Shown in pieces: positions 16,701 through 24,601 of a DNA stretch of 34,437 nt. The stretch spans positions 1 through 34,437 of the IMG/VR virus record IMGVR_UViG_3300036851_000363; one strand, 5' to 3'. Position 1 is the first letter of the stretch. Every line of letters starts with the position of its first letter. Under the pieces are notes generated by a model. It worked only from the letters and a program-made list of their open reading frames with translations. It was not told where the DNA came from and did not search any database. The DNA comes from a virus. The position numbers and the translations under genes are program-made.

Positions 16701-17314
16701 TGAGCATCTTCGCGAAAGAGAGTGCTGCTATTTCTCTTCGTCGTGCTCTTTATGAAGTGTAGGCCAAAAGGCGAGTTCGTCGCGTTGCCAACCGTTGTAG
16801 GGAACGCGGTCGAGACGCAATCGAACAGAATCAGCCCGTCGGGTTGAAAGCCAGGGTCCGTTACTGCAGAGTTGCCAGTTACTGTTGGTGTCGAGAACTC
16901 TCCGACCTTGGCATTTGTGATATCGCTACCGCCGAGCGCGATGTAGTTGACTATGCGGGCCGTGGCGTCAACGGTCGTCCAGTTGACCGTAAAGCCCCCA
17001 GAATCCATGGACACGAAGTCAGCCTCTGCCGCAAGTACGGGCGTCCCAGCCGTGAGGAAGCTAATGCACTTCGTGTTCTCGTAACGGCGATCGCAGAGTG
17101 AAGTCCCTGCGTTGTCAGTCGAGTACACTGCAACACTGCCACGCTGCGTTGAAGAGCTCGCGGCTCCGAAGGACTTCGATGCATTGACCTGGTTACCATC
17201 TGCAGTGAGGTAGTTACCAAAGAAGATCACGAGCTTCGGCTGAAAACCAACGCCAGTTATCGCCTGGTTTCCCGTGCTTCCTGGTTGAGCGAAACTACCT
17301 ATGAAGGCATCCAA
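13769..17314 (-). CDS. Giant repeat-containing tail/fibre-type protein
   Basis: 1181 aa in four parts. (1) Residues 1-395: three tandem ~130-aa domains with GVGFxPKLVxF, DFVSMDSxGFTxNxTTVD and a closing beta strand. (2) About 400-1120: some 33 copies of a 20-residue Ala/Pro-rich repeat, consensus ATPAPASAxATAPDPTARVI. They are interrupted near residue 730 by a ~45-aa insert containing two GTxxFWxxGLA motifs. (3) A short hydrophobic link. (4) The last ~55 residues: a 10-residue repeat (DLARTIIQNI, ELGRTVAFSP, FLARTITENP, ELTRKVALDP, ALARNVSLDF). Probably an extended virion fibre with three N-terminal heads. No enzyme motif was seen. Placed with the beta-helix proteins. Confidence 0.85.
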   Translation of the reverse strand: MDAFIGSFAQPGSTGNQAITGVGFQPKLVIFFGNYLTADGNQVNASKSFGAASSSTQRGSVAVYSTDNAGTSLCDRRYENTKCISFLTAGTPVLAAEADFVSMDSGGFTVNWTTVDATARIVNYIALGGSDITNAKVGEFSTPTVTGNSAVTDPGFQPDGLILFDCVSTAFPTTVGNATNSPFGLHFIKSTTKRNSSTLFREDAQGTSDTYSYQTTDSAFNNLSGTGTIPRVADFVSFDANGFTLNWSVVGTTAVLVGYIAIKGGQFDVGAFNQATATGNQAITGVGFTPKLVLFKSTNLASSTISRSFSRLTIGAAVSSTQRASIWSGDLDAQNFTSADADLDRTKCLKLMTEGTPTVDAAADFVSMDSDGFTINNTTVDGTSREILYFAFGSAAAGETATPAAAPATATAPDPLARVRAVDPLATALATAPSPLVRVQAISAAAAATAAGADPVAAVRAAIAAAASSAVAPEPFARVIATPAAGAAAAIAPDPTTSVRQTATPAAAPSSATAPDPTAKAQATPAPASAPATSPDPTVRVQAPTAAATGLATAPDSTGQVVASPFPGIALGTALDPVVAATETALPAAAPATAAASEPTAKVLALPDPAAAMGTAPGPTGRVIATPIAGSAAATAQDPSARVIAFPPPASAAGTAPDPVAIETVTPAAAEALASSPDPSVQARALPSPASAVATAPDPFATDGTSPAQGTQQFWFKGLAFRGAKKAGNDTGTRKFWSRGLAESSSFPASGTSNVSPDAAPASAVAPDPSARVAASSAPASGSATSPDPAGRTIASPATGAGVGTSTDPVARVAETPSPASAAGTAPDPSSKIVATPAPGSVSAVAPDVSTLTASTVSPAAGIGSAIVPDPSAAIVATPVPATSSATAPEPAAKVLAPVSPASGTGTAPDPAPKIQTAPTGASAAASSTDPTASARALPGAAPALFTVPDPTVRIRANPTPAEALATANDVAARIVALVAPAVAAGTAGDPTARIVASPSAASASAIANDVTTTATETAMPQAAAASAISPVPTARVSGAPGSANAAASVPSVTGRIVVLPIAASAQATAPEPSSLLQVFPSPGIATSDANDPLVRIYAISSVAIVVAVGLDPTTIPSGLLRELVIIDFDLARTIIQNIELGRTVAFSPFLARTITENPELTRKVALDPALARNVSLDFEN
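13950..16115 (-). repeat. Coding tandem repeat, 60-bp unit, about 33 copies
   Basis: Degenerate 60-bp (20-codon) repeats within the giant fibre gene. The conserved core is AxAPDPTARVx-A-P. Copies differ enough that the array is old or under diversification, and they are very GC-rich. The repeats also create a long open frame on the opposite strand (14109-15815), which is an artefact. Confidence 0.9.
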
Positions 17315-17325
17315 CTCAGAAACCT

Positions 17326-19917
17326 CTAAGTAAATGCCCAGTCATCGATGTTCACGGTTGCGCCGTTTACATTGCTCGAATCTACAACGAACTCAAAGAC
17401 ACCGTCATCGGTAGCTGTTGGAGTGGAAACGCCAGCCGCGTTCAACTGTTGCCACAACGTATCGTCCACTGCCTCAACTCCGATCAAGGTATCTGCAGTA
17501 ACCCCCATAGCGGGATTCTTCTTGAGCATGATTCGCGGCCGAGTAGCCTGTGTGCCGTTGGCCCCCGACTTCTTCACCCAGACCTTGGGTATGGTGGACT
17601 GGCCGTTTTGAATTGCGATGGCAACGGGGCTCGACTCGAGGCGCGTCGTCGAATTCGGCGTGAGCTTCTCCGTGGGCTGCGCACCTCCGCTTCTTGGTGT
17701 CGTTACGCTATCGAGCTCGACTATGCCATAGGGGAAGTGAGTCTTGTGCTGCCCGTTCGTCTGGTCCGCGCGCTGCATTCGGATCCACGAACCGGCAATC
17801 ATGCTTGCCGCACCTGCGACTTCCGTTGTGGACCTGAAGGCGCAGTTCTCGAAAAGCGCTTGGACGAACGACGAAGCCGCGACTTCGATATCGGCAACGC
17901 TGTGGGTAGTCTTCCCGCCCGAGGGAGGGCTCGTGCCGAAGGTGGTGTTCAGGAAGCACAGCCCCGCCCGCGCCCCGTCCGCAATCGAGATACCAGCCTC
18001 GTGGCCCGTGCCGCTCCCGGTCTTGTTGTCCCCGTCGATGGCTCCATTCTCGACAAGGAAGCCGCCGACCGAGCACCCCGTGCCGTACATCTTGATATTG
18101 TCGTAGCAGCCGAAGAGTATCAGCCCCTTACCGCCGGCGAGGCCTGTGCCGTTGAAGGTGATCCCCATGAGGGAACCGCCAGGTTGCAGGATGCATATCC
18201 CGCCCTGGCTCGTAGCGTCCGCAGAGCTAGCCCGGTAAATCGTCGTATTAGTGAAGGTGAGGTTCTTCACCTGGCTCTGGAAAATGACCCCAGCGCGCCG
18301 AGAGTTGTGGATCACGAGCCCCGTCACAGTCCAGGCTGTTGGGTTATTCGCGCGCGTTACCGCGAGCCCGTAGTAGCCGCCTACGATTGTGTTCGAATCG
18401 AAAGTTACCAAGTCCCCAAGGATCACGTTGTGAATGGCGGACGAGGAGATGCGCTGCAGGAAGACGTTGCCCGTAATCGTGATCGTCCCTACGCCCGTCG
18501 TCTGCGGTATGGTGAGCCCGTTCCCGCTACCTGCCGGAGCCGCGGTCCGCCCAACGAAGTTGAAGGTTACGCAGTTCGTGACGGAGACGTTCGCGACGGT
18601 CGCTCCAGAGAGGAAGAGCCCGTTACTTGAGAACCCGTAGAAGGAGCAGCGATCGAATGTGGCCGAGCCCGTCGTCGTCTCGATCTCGATCCCGCGCTTC
18701 CCGACGACGGTAGTCCCGAGATCCGCAAAAGATGCCCACGAGGCGTTGAAGACGGCTGTAGGATAGAGCCGGATATATCCCACGACCCCCGTTGTCGGGG
18801 TGACGTGGGTCCCCTGCTGCGTAGCACGAACGCGGACGTTACGGGTGAGGAGGACAACCTCTCCCTTGACATCGTCAGTGCCCTGGTGGGCGAAGCTCGT
18901 AGCGCCCACGGGGAGCGTGCTCGCCCCGGCGGCCCCGGTCAGTGTCCTCGCTTCGCATTGCTGGTCCGTGTCCACGCGGACCGTAGCCGCGATAGCAATC
19001 AGGTCGCCCGAGGCCCAGCCGGTATTGTCGGCCACGTCGAGGCTCGTGGATCCGGCCGCCTCGTCCGCGGTGAGCTTCGTTCTATCGAAGGTCTTTGTCG
19101 CGCCGTAGGCATTCCACGTGCCGCGACACTCGATCCCGGCCGTCCCGTCCGCCCCGCCCGACGTAGAGCCTATCTGAATCTCGCAACTCGAGGTCGATGG
19201 CATCCTCGTCCCGCTCGTCCCCATGTTGAGGGTGCCGCCCTCGGAGATCGTGAGCACCCCCACGGTCCTCAGAATGTAATTCGTGGATGCCGCCGTGAGG
19301 GACTCGAGCGTCCCGCCGCTTCCAATGTCGATCGGTCCGTAGTCCACCCCAGCCGTCGTATCGATGAAGGCCTTCCTGGTGTTCTGAGTACCTGCACCAG
19401 TCTTCTCCCCGACAACCCAGAATCGATCGGCGGCGGCAAGGGACCCAGGAGATGTGATGAGACGGAGCAGCCGATTCCAGTTGTTCGCTGTGCCGTTGCG
19501 TACCATCGTTACCTGGGAGCTCGCCGAGGTGGAGAGGCCGATGGCGTAGCTGTTTCCGGATGTGAGTGGTCCTATGGTTCCCGAGAATTTTGCGAAGATC
19601 CAGCCACCATTCAGCGGCAAGTCTGCAACGTTTAAGGTGACAACGCTGCCTGCCACATCGGAGGCAGGACCATTGGTCTTTCGGACAACGAGTCTGAAGG
19701 TGCCGGATGGCGATGCGGACCTTGATAAGACTTGAACGAGCACTCCGTCGTAGGTCCCTGAGTCGCCCGTCCACGTTGACGAGTAGAGGACAGTCGTGGT
19801 GAGGAGCGTCGAGAGCACGCCGGCGATCTGAGGCTGACCCGTGACGACGCCGCAACTGTACCATGACCCTATGGCCGAGAAGTTCACGGCATCCGAGCGT
19901 AGGATCAGGTTCGCCAT
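17326..19917 (-). CDS. Right-handed beta-helix tail spike-like protein (863 aa)
   Basis: 863 aa. The N-terminal ~200 residues are a beta-rich attachment-type region. The middle (about 330-720) has the short repeated turns of a right-handed parallel beta helix (GIEIETTTGSATFDRCSFYGFSSNGLFLSG, SVTNCVTFNFVG, ITGNVFLQRISSSAIHNV, ITFNGTGLAGGKGLILFGC). Such folds in phages bind or cut surface polysaccharide. No catalytic residues could be assigned. The C-terminus has a small beta domain. It precedes the giant repeat protein by 11 bp. Confidence 0.8.
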   Translation of the reverse strand: MANLILRSDAVNFSAIGSWYSCGVVTGQPQIAGVLSTLLTTTVLYSSTWTGDSGTYDGVLVQVLSRSASPSGTFRLVVRKTNGPASDVAGSVVTLNVADLPLNGGWIFAKFSGTIGPLTSGNSYAIGLSTSASSQVTMVRNGTANNWNRLLRLITSPGSLAAADRFWVVGEKTGAGTQNTRKAFIDTTAGVDYGPIDIGSGGTLESLTAASTNYILRTVGVLTISEGGTLNMGTSGTRMPSTSSCEIQIGSTSGGADGTAGIECRGTWNAYGATKTFDRTKLTADEAAGSTSLDVADNTGWASGDLIAIAATVRVDTDQQCEARTLTGAAGASTLPVGATSFAHQGTDDVKGEVVLLTRNVRVRATQQGTHVTPTTGVVGYIRLYPTAVFNASWASFADLGTTVVGKRGIEIETTTGSATFDRCSFYGFSSNGLFLSGATVANVSVTNCVTFNFVGRTAAPAGSGNGLTIPQTTGVGTITITGNVFLQRISSSAIHNVILGDLVTFDSNTIVGGYYGLAVTRANNPTAWTVTGLVIHNSRRAGVIFQSQVKNLTFTNTTIYRASSADATSQGGICILQPGGSLMGITFNGTGLAGGKGLILFGCYDNIKMYGTGCSVGGFLVENGAIDGDNKTGSGTGHEAGISIADGARAGLCFLNTTFGTSPPSGGKTTHSVADIEVAASSFVQALFENCAFRSTTEVAGAASMIAGSWIRMQRADQTNGQHKTHFPYGIVELDSVTTPRSGGAQPTEKLTPNSTTRLESSPVAIAIQNGQSTIPKVWVKKSGANGTQATRPRIMLKKNPAMGVTADTLIGVEAVDDTLWQQLNAAGVSTPTATDDGVFEFVVDSSNVNGATVNIDDWAFT

Positions 19918-19924
19918 TTACGCC

Positions 19925-21688
19925 TCAACAAAGCATTTCCTCGCCAACAGCAGCGGCAGGAGTCCCCGCTCGGAGATAGGCTAAAAAGCCCTCGACAATC
20001 GCCGGTAGGTGGATCTCTGAGGCCGTAGGGATTTGTGCCTTCGGAACGAGCACGAATGAGCCGCCGCCATAGTTGGTAGCACTGATGAGGATCGCAAAGC
20101 TGACCCTCCAGTGATCGCCGGTATCCTCTACCCCTGTAATCTTGATACGCAGGTTGCCGCTGATCGGCTCCCTGCGCTGGAGCGCCCCAATATCAATTGC
20201 CTGCGGGAGCCCGCCGAACGGGAAGGTCTGCGGCCAGCCCTTGCCTTTCATTGCTATACCGACGCGCCAATCACGCCCTGTCTCATTCGTGATGCGCCCG
20301 CGAAACTCAGGATCTGCTATAACGTCGTTTGCGCCAGCGGATATGTTCGTCAAGTCCCTATCGCTACGATAGGCATTATAGTCCGCCATGGAGACTGCAA
20401 TGTCGGAGCCTGCCAAAGTCTGGATATCTGGGTTCATGTCATAGAAGATGTTATTTCGTATGATGCCGTTCCTTAACACTGCAATGTTCGTCTCCACGTT
20501 AATACCTATGGCACCCTCTTCGAAGACGTTATTCTCAATCAATGCCCAGCGAGGCGTAGCTGCAGTCTTGAATTCGATGTGCTCTGCAAAGTTGAAGAAG
20601 CAGCAAGAACGAACCATCAGGTTCGGAGAGCCAGTGATCTCGATGCCGGTATGCGCCGTAGATGTGACGTGCGATAAATGCGAATTCTCGATGAGAAGAA
20701 TCGTTGGGGACCCAGCGCACAGTATCGCCGCATCGGAGCAATCACGAATACTGAGAGTATGGAAGTGCAACCTTCCCGTGACACTGGAAATAATCGAAAT
20801 GCCATAGGTCATAACTTCGCCGGTAGTGTTGAAGTCACAATCCGAAATAACGATGTCCGTCGCGTTGCTCGTCTCTAATACGATACCTGCAAGACAGTTG
20901 GAGAAGGCCAGGCCGCTAATCGACTGAAGTGCGCTCGATAGCTTGAAGATGTCATTAGTCGCGTTGCCTTTGATAAGCGGCTTCCCGCCACCAGAACCGC
21001 GTATCGTAATCCGGCCGCTCGTAAAATCTCCAGCCCCAGCGAGATTTCTCACGGCCGTTGTCGTGTAGAACTTGTCCTCGACGTAGGCGAAGTCGATGAT
21101 CCAGCCTGGCTTCACGTCCGACCAGAGCTGTGCCGAGTTGTCGATGTCGAGCAGGTACCCGCCGACGGCCCAAGCGACAGACGTGTTGACGATGAGCGAG
21201 TCCTCGATCGTTACCTGCCGAGGGTCTTTGACGGCGGCGCTAGTGACCGTCGTCCCGGCATTGTCCTTGAGGGTGATCTGCGCCCCGGAATCGACGGTGA
21301 GGATTTCCGAGTAGAGATCGACTCCGCCCGAGCCAGCACCGATGACGCGGACAACGTCGTCCGTTGCCATGCCGGTCGTGGACGGCATCGAAGTCACCTG
21401 GGGGAGCCCACTCGTCATATTCCCCTGAGAGACTTGATCGGTGTCCTTGACCGCCGTAATCTTTGACCAGCGCCTGCCCGTTGCCTGCTCGATCTTAAGG
21501 CAGTGGAGCCCGGTGGTATCCACCCCGGAAAAGTCCGGGGAAGTCGCATCGAAGAACCCTACTCGCGTACCGCCGGTGGATACCCGGTTCCGCGCGATCG
21601 TCCCGAACTGCGCCGTCTCCGGCCCGGCGCCGGAGGCTTCGGTGTCGGAGCCCAAGAGGATGTTGAACTTGATGGTCGGTGTAGGCAT
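19925..21688 (-). CDS. Right-handed beta-helix tail spike-like protein (587 aa)
   Basis: 587 aa. The opening MPTPTIKFNILLGSDTEASGAGPETAQFG is typical of a virion adhesin. Residues about 230-450 show beta-helix rungs (ISGLAFSNCLAGIVLETSNATDIVISDCDFNTT, IRDCSDAAILCAGSPTILLIENSHLSHV, LIENNVFEEGAIGINVETNIAVLRNGIIRNNIF). The C-terminal part (RIKITGVEDTGDHWRVSFAIL) is a beta domain. Probably a receptor-binding or depolymerising spike. Catalysis is not shown. Confidence 0.8.
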   Translation of the reverse strand: MPTPTIKFNILLGSDTEASGAGPETAQFGTIARNRVSTGGTRVGFFDATSPDFSGVDTTGLHCLKIEQATGRRWSKITAVKDTDQVSQGNMTSGLPQVTSMPSTTGMATDDVVRVIGAGSGGVDLYSEILTVDSGAQITLKDNAGTTVTSAAVKDPRQVTIEDSLIVNTSVAWAVGGYLLDIDNSAQLWSDVKPGWIIDFAYVEDKFYTTTAVRNLAGAGDFTSGRITIRGSGGGKPLIKGNATNDIFKLSSALQSISGLAFSNCLAGIVLETSNATDIVISDCDFNTTGEVMTYGISIISSVTGRLHFHTLSIRDCSDAAILCAGSPTILLIENSHLSHVTSTAHTGIEITGSPNLMVRSCCFFNFAEHIEFKTAATPRWALIENNVFEEGAIGINVETNIAVLRNGIIRNNIFYDMNPDIQTLAGSDIAVSMADYNAYRSDRDLTNISAGANDVIADPEFRGRITNETGRDWRVGIAMKGKGWPQTFPFGGLPQAIDIGALQRREPISGNLRIKITGVEDTGDHWRVSFAILISATNYGGGSFVLVPKAQIPTASEIHLPAIVEGFLAYLRAGTPAAAVGEEMLC

Positions 21689-21691
21689 CGC

Positions 21692-22297
21692 TCAGCAAAG
21701 TACCTCGTGAAGCACCTCGGCGCGCATCTGCCCGTTACGGACAATGCGAATGTTCCCGCCGTAGTAGAAGGCGTCGTCCGCAGTCGCCGCGGACTTACAA
21801 CGAACGCGCAGGATCTTGAGCCCCACGCCCATCGGGCTCGTTGCCGGCGTGAAGGTCTGGGTCTGGTTCTTGTTGTCTCCGACCCCAGAAGTCGAGAGCA
21901 CCCCGATCTGCGCCACGTCAGTCTCGTTCCAGAGCTGCCAATCCAGCTGCCCCGCGGAGAGCTGGTTATAGCGGAGGTTGAGTTCGAGTCCCGTAATCCC
22001 AAAGGTCTCGAGCCGCACGTAGCCGAGCGACTTCGTGGCCTGGATCGTGTCGTAGGCGGTACCGATGTTCGTGAGTTGCAAGCCGCCAGGGAGGACGTAC
22101 AGCTCAGGCAGCGGAAAGAACTTAGCCTTGAGGTTGTCGAGGTCCGTCTCCTCGGAGACTGAGAGGGCGAAGGCGGCAATGATCTCGGCGCGGGTCATCT
22201 TCCCCCGATCCCATTCTCCGAGGCAGGCCATGAATTGGTGGACGGGGATCTTGATGGTGGTCTCGTCTGCCGGCACCAATCGATCCCAAAGACTCAT
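21692..22297 (-). CDS. Tail-associated protein upstream of the spikes
   Basis: 201 aa. N-terminal helical part (IKIPVHQFMACLGEWDRGKMTRAEIIAAFALSVSEETDLDNLKAKFFPLPE), then a beta domain (LGYVRLETFGITGLELNLRYN, TFTPATSPMGVGLKILRVRCKS). ATGA overlap with the nuclease gene before it. The helical part resembles short segments that recur before phage fibre domains; its role as an adaptor to the spike genes is inferred. Confidence 0.7.
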   Translation of the reverse strand: MSLWDRLVPADETTIKIPVHQFMACLGEWDRGKMTRAEIIAAFALSVSEETDLDNLKAKFFPLPELYVLPGGLQLTNIGTAYDTIQATKSLGYVRLETFGITGLELNLRYNQLSAGQLDWQLWNETDVAQIGVLSTSGVGDNKNQTQTFTPATSPMGVGLKILRVRCKSAATADDAFYYGGNIRIVRNGQMRAEVLHEVLC

Positions 22298-22698
22298 GCC
22301 TCGAGCTCCGGCTTGACGTTCGGATCGAGCGTCGCGTGCCCAGCTTGAACGAGGGCAAGGCCCACGTCTTTCCCGTCAGCGAATACGCGAACGAGCCAGC
22401 GCCCGTATTTGTCCCCGGCGTAGGTCCAGAGCTTCACGATCTTGCCCACGGGAAGGAGCTGTTCAAGGAAGGCTTTCGCCTCGAGTCCGCGGGCTTTCTC
22501 AGCCCCGACCACCTCGGGCGCGTTCACGCCGTAGAGGCGGAATGGAGCCGTGTAGGTTTGATAGAAACCTACGTCCACCTGGAACCAGATGGTGTCCCCG
22601 TCCGTCACGCGCAAAACGGCCGCCCGGTCGTATCTGTACCGGGCAGTCGTGAGGGTTACACCCCTCGGCTCGTCCGCGTCATCGTAGAGGAGCGGCAT
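22294..22698 (-). CDS. Staphylococcal nuclease-like (SNase/TNase) protein
   Basis: 134 aa. The OB-fold nuclease pattern is clear: TDGDTIWF (Asp35), FRLYGVNAPE (Arg54, Asn59, Glu62), AKAFLEQLLPVGKIV, KYGRWLVRVF (Arg100), VGLALVQAGHA. Catalytic Arg/Glu/Arg of the family (Arg35, Glu43, Arg87 in the S. aureus enzyme) are kept. The metal-ligand Asp40 is Asn here, as in some phage relatives. No signal peptide, so probably cytoplasmic or packed in virions. It is the first gene after the terminator and palindrome. Confidence 0.88.
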   Translation of the reverse strand: MPLLYDDADEPRGVTLTTARYRYDRAAVLRVTDGDTIWFQVDVGFYQTYTAPFRLYGVNAPEVVGAEKARGLEAKAFLEQLLPVGKIVKLWTYAGDKYGRWLVRVFADGKDVGLALVQAGHATLDPNVKPELEA

Positions 22699-22741
22699 GG
22701 CTGGAGTGTGACCAGCCGTGCGGAGTTAGCAACGGTCAGGA

Positions 22742-22761
22742 GTATAGGTATATACCTATAC
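22742..22761. promoter_or_regulatory. Perfect 20-bp palindrome upstream of the nuclease/tail block
   Basis: GTATAGGTATATACCTATAC reads the same on both strands. It is the most AT-rich element in this region and sits 44 bp before the nuclease ATG, just after a terminator. It contains TATA-type -10 hexamers on the minus strand (TATACT overlaps its edge), so it is a candidate operator overlapping a late promoter. A matching -35 box is not obvious. Confidence 0.7.
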
Positions 22762-22776
22762 CGTGCTCGCTCGCTT

Positions 22777-22838
22777 AAAAAAGGGCTGGGGTCAGTCCTG
22801 CCAGAAAGAGCCTCGACTCTCCGTGACAGGACTGACCC
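22777..22838 (-). terminator. Rho-independent-type terminator on the minus strand
   Basis: A perfect 12-bp stem (GGGTCAGTCCTG / CAGGACTGACCC) encloses 26 nt that can form its own small hairpin (AGAG/CTCT). On the minus strand it is followed by CAGCCC and six T. It would end the transcript carrying the patatin, metacaspase and lyase genes. The rest of the 22699-22951 gap holds no supported gene. Confidence 0.75.
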
Positions 22839-22951
22839 GATTTCGGCTCGTCGGTCGACCTCTTTAGTGGTCTCCCAGGTGCCAGTGGCGACCTGTGGCC
22901 AGTCCTTCCCGCCGGCTATCACCGTACACGGCCAAGCCCTTGTTCTTCATT

Positions 22952-23128
22952 CTACCCCGCCGGCTCCACGCTCTTGAACCTTTTCCCGCACTTCGGGCAG
23001 ACGTGCCGCCGCTGCCGCTTCCGCGTGCTCACGGTAAGGGACGGCGTCCCGCAACGCGGGCAAGGGGGCTTGTCGCGGGGCGGGGGCTTCCAGATGACGG
23101 GGAAGTCTTCGTCGGGAGTGCTCTTCAC
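22952..23128 (-). CDS. Small zinc-ribbon protein
   Basis: 58 aa from a GTG at 23128 overlapping the previous stop (GTGA). Two CxxC pairs, C23/C26 (PPCPRCG) and C44/C47 (HVCPKCGKRF), separated by a basic stretch (STRKRQRRH), form a classic zinc ribbon that could bind nucleic acid. Stop is TAG. It is the last gene before the terminator. Confidence 0.8.
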   Translation of the reverse strand: MKSTPDEDFPVIWKPPPRDKPPCPRCGTPSLTVSTRKRQRRHVCPKCGKRFKSVEPAG

Positions 23129-23298
23129 TTCACCTCTCGAGGAGTCACAAGCTCCATGGCCAGCGGCATGAGCATGCAGAGCCCGATACGGATCATGAAG
23201 AGACCGATACAGTCCCAGAACGGAAGCTCGAGGTAGACGCTCGGGAGAAAGGAGAGGAAGCCGATGAGCCAGCCCATGATGGGGATGGCGTAGATCAT
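23125..23298 (-). CDS. Small membrane protein, holin-like in size
   Basis: 57 aa with ATGA overlap to the lyase gene. Residues 1-20 (MIYAIPIMGWLIGFLSFLPS) and about 28-50 (FWDCIGLFMIRIGLCMLMPLAMEL) are two hydrophobic segments separated by a short polar turn, with a charged tail (TPREVK). Two membrane passes in about 60 residues fit a pinholin or small holin, but no sequence signature confirms it. Confidence 0.7.
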   Translation of the reverse strand: MIYAIPIMGWLIGFLSFLPSVYLELPFWDCIGLFMIRIGLCMLMPLAMELVTPREVK

Positions 23299-24275
23299 GG
23301 CCCCATGTCCGCGATCCGCGCCGTCTCGCCGCCGATCTTCAAGTGGGAGAAGTGGATCTCCGTGCTGTTGCCGTTAGGGACCGACACGTTCCCGCTCGAG
23401 TCCGGCCTCGCGCCAGGGCGGTAGCAGCCGAAGCTCGGCTTGATCTGGTCCGTTCCGCCGTAGCAGTTGGGGAAGGGATCGGCGTGCGCCATCGATTGCT
23501 GCGTGCCGTTCACCCACCAACGAAGACTCCCTTGGCCGCCTTTCGAGACAGGTCGATTGTCAAAGAGGGACCTCATCACGAGCTGGTACCACTTTCCCTT
23601 CTCGATCGGCATGACCCAGATGTCCTCGCGAGTCTCGCCGGGGTTGTCCGTGACTGGGGCTTCGCTCCAGAGTCGAACGAGCTTCAGATTACCGCCACGG
23701 AGTTCGAGGGAGAGAGGTGGATTCATCTTGAGGGTCTGATACCACTGGAAAAGGACGGACTTCGCATCGGCCAAGACGTGCGTTTCTGGGATGCGGATCC
23801 CGAATCCCCACCACATCACCTTGCGGGTCGGGTAGCGCATCGCGGTCTTCGAGCTGGGGTCGGTACCCCAGATCGAAATCTCGCTCCGGTAGCACTCAGG
23901 CGTCCCGGCCACGAACACCACCTTGAGGATGCCGTCCGCGACCGTGAAGCTCTTCGCGTCGTCGGGCGATTCCAAGATGTAGCGGCCGAACTTCTCCTCG
24001 GGTCTCGTCAGGAAAGGGTCGCTCCAGATGAGGTTTTCTGGCGCAGGCGGCGGTGGCACTGGCACCGGCGTCACCCCGCCCTCGAGCACTCGGATCCTCT
24101 CCTCGAGAATCCGGATCTGGGCCTCGAGCCTGGCTTTCTCTTCGCCGGCTGCTCTGACGAGCTCAGCAACACGCTGCGCGAGGAGTTGCTCGAGCGTCGC
24201 CAGCTCCTCGGCGAGGAGGACGGCGGACTTGGGGCGCGCCGCGATGGCGGCGAGTTGTTCTTCGATGGTGGGCAT
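23295..24275 (-). CDS. Coiled-coil protein with polysaccharide lyase-like domain
   Basis: 326 aa with AAAGGAAG before the ATG. Residues about 3-65 form a long coiled coil (likely trimer stem), then a Pro-rich linker (TPVPVPPPPAPE). Residues about 82-326 are a jelly-roll domain of the heparin lyase I/glucuronan lyase-like type (polysaccharide lyase, Pfam PF14099): VLFQWYQTLKMNPPLSLELRGGNLKLV, GKWYQLVMRSLFDNR, GSLRWWVNGTQQ, KPSFGCYRPG, EIHFSHLKIGGE. It probably digests capsule or exopolysaccharide as a virion depolymerase. The substrate is unknown. It sits apart from the other spikes, beyond the terminator. Confidence 0.8.
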   Translation of the reverse strand: MPTIEEQLAAIAARPKSAVLLAEELATLEQLLAQRVAELVRAAGEEKARLEAQIRILEERIRVLEGGVTPVPVPPPPAPENLIWSDPFLTRPEEKFGRYILESPDDAKSFTVADGILKVVFVAGTPECYRSEISIWGTDPSSKTAMRYPTRKVMWWGFGIRIPETHVLADAKSVLFQWYQTLKMNPPLSLELRGGNLKLVRLWSEAPVTDNPGETREDIWVMPIEKGKWYQLVMRSLFDNRPVSKGGQGSLRWWVNGTQQSMAHADPFPNCYGGTDQIKPSFGCYRPGARPDSSGNVSVPNGNSTEIHFSHLKIGGETARIADMGP

Positions 24276-24292
24276 GGGTCACTTCCTTTCGG

Positions 24293-24601
24293 TTAAATGA
24301 ACTCTGCTTCCGGTCTCTCCGGTGCACTCTTCAGCAGCTCGCGGCCAAGCTGCACCCATTCCGTCCACTGCTCCTTGCCTTGGGTCAGGGGTATCTTGTC
24401 AGCGACCCGTGCCAGCACTTCGAACTCGTCCATCTCGACGGAATTCATGTCCTCGTCTAAGTACCTCAAGAAATAAAACAGGATTCCAGGCAACTTGGAC
24501 AACGAGTACGTTTTGGGTCCAACATGCCTCACCAACTCGTACAGCGTCCTTTGCCCGTCGCCTCCTTGGTCTTCGTATGTGAAGCGCACGAACGCCGCCA
24601 T
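24293..24601 (-). CDS. Protein of unknown function
   Basis: 102 aa. The ATG overlaps the previous stop by one base (TGATG). Mixed alpha/beta (AFVRFTYEDQGGDGQRTLYELVRHVGPKTYSL, then helices LPGILFYFLRYLDEDMNSVEMDEFEVLARVAD and WTEWVQLGRELLKSAP). No domain was recognised. It is co-transcribed with the lipoprotein and metacaspase genes. Confidence 0.7.
   Translation of the reverse strand: MAAFVRFTYEDQGGDGQRTLYELVRHVGPKTYSLSKLPGILFYFLRYLDEDMNSVEMDEFEVLARVADKIPLTQGKEQWTEWVQLGRELLKSAPERPEAEFI

Noticed and set aside
22656-22922. An 88-codon minus frame in the gap before the nuclease
   Set aside because: It runs through the terminator hairpin and the palindrome and overlaps the nuclease start. No convincing coding pattern, so treated as intergenic.
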